DNA of 20,912 nt from Chloroflexi bacterium UBA6077 (GTDB lineage Bacteria; Chloroflexota; UBA6077), in NCBI GenBank assembly GCA_002436065.1, contig DIXP01000013.1, positions 1-20,912 on the forward strand, in the 5' to 3' direction. Each line of letters opens with the position of its first letter. Positions within the stretch are counted from its first letter, which is position 1. This document shows, one piece after another, positions 20,782 to 20,912 of the stretch. The notes under the pieces were generated by a model that was given only the letters and a program-made list of their open reading frames with translations, was not told the origin of the DNA and searched no databases. The translations under genes and the position numbers were made by a program.

Positions 20782-20912
20782 ACAGCACTATTGCCCGATA
20801 CACACCGCAACAAATCGAAATCTGGATGGTGGATACATGCCTGCACTTGTTATTGGCTTAACGTTAGCAGTCTTATGTATTTGTCTTGTATCTTCTCAAT
20901 AATGTGGGGTAG
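20782..20912. other. AT-richer window end without a supported gene
   Basis: Base composition shifts towards A and T here, unlike the rest of the window. A 21-codon frame at 20837-20902 would encode a hydrophobic peptide (MPALVIGLTLAVLCICLVSS), with no convincing ribosome-binding site. I cannot say whether it is real. Confidence 0.2.

Overview
The window reads as one stretch of a GC-rich bacterial chromosome. The mix of genes (gatC-gatA-gatB cluster, DsbA-like/VKOR pair, two tspO genes, type II NADH dehydrogenase, a ferredoxin-tailed aldo/keto reductase) and the many intergenic palindromes and short tandem repeats resemble Chloroflexota (Anaerolineae or Dehalococcoidia type). That placement is inference from gene style, not from a marker gene. 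There is no rRNA, tRNA, CRISPR array or phage module in view.

Layout. 1-1148: an intrinsic terminator for an off-window gene, then rnz. 1398-4454: a D-aminoacylase-type amidohydrolase and an MFS exporter on the + strand, with a short protein-like remnant on the - strand between them. 4481-5755: a clear promoter drives a membrane-anchored DsbA-like thiol oxidoreductase whose stop overlaps the start of a VKOR-family protein, a likely two-gene oxidative folding system. 5756-5916: a 161-bp element with 12-bp terminal inverted repeats holding two inward-facing REP-like hairpins. 5933-6940: tandem tspO paralogues on the - strand, with a 22-bp palindrome upstream. 7036-8692: murJ, best started at a CTG codon. 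8758-11500: a PilZ-domain gene converging on a two-gene - strand operon (type II NADH dehydrogenase plus a zinc-ribbon protein). 11671-12686: a hairpin-rich leader and a zinc-type CDF transporter. 12721-16689: gatC, gatA, a small DUF6504-like gene and gatB, separated by three different palindromic repeats. 16712-17297: a RAYT transposase gene enclosed by a perfect 34-bp inverted repeat. 17341-18627: an RlmD/TrmA-type RNA uridine methyltransferase. 18851-20748: a MerR-type promoter followed by a 4Fe-4S aldo/keto reductase and an FMN/iron-sulfur flavoprotein.

What stands out is repeat biology. The RAYT cassette has a related REP copy about 11 kb away, each REP carrying GTAG at the hairpin foot. 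Two unrelated proteins (MurJ and the zinc-ribbon protein) each carry an in-frame heptanucleotide tract of about 63 bp. The gatB ribosome-binding site lies directly against a dispersed-type palindrome. The clearest regulatory sites are the MerR-type operator before the aldo/keto reductase and the palindrome before tspO. The genes themselves are recognisable families; I see no convincing wholly new multi-gene system.
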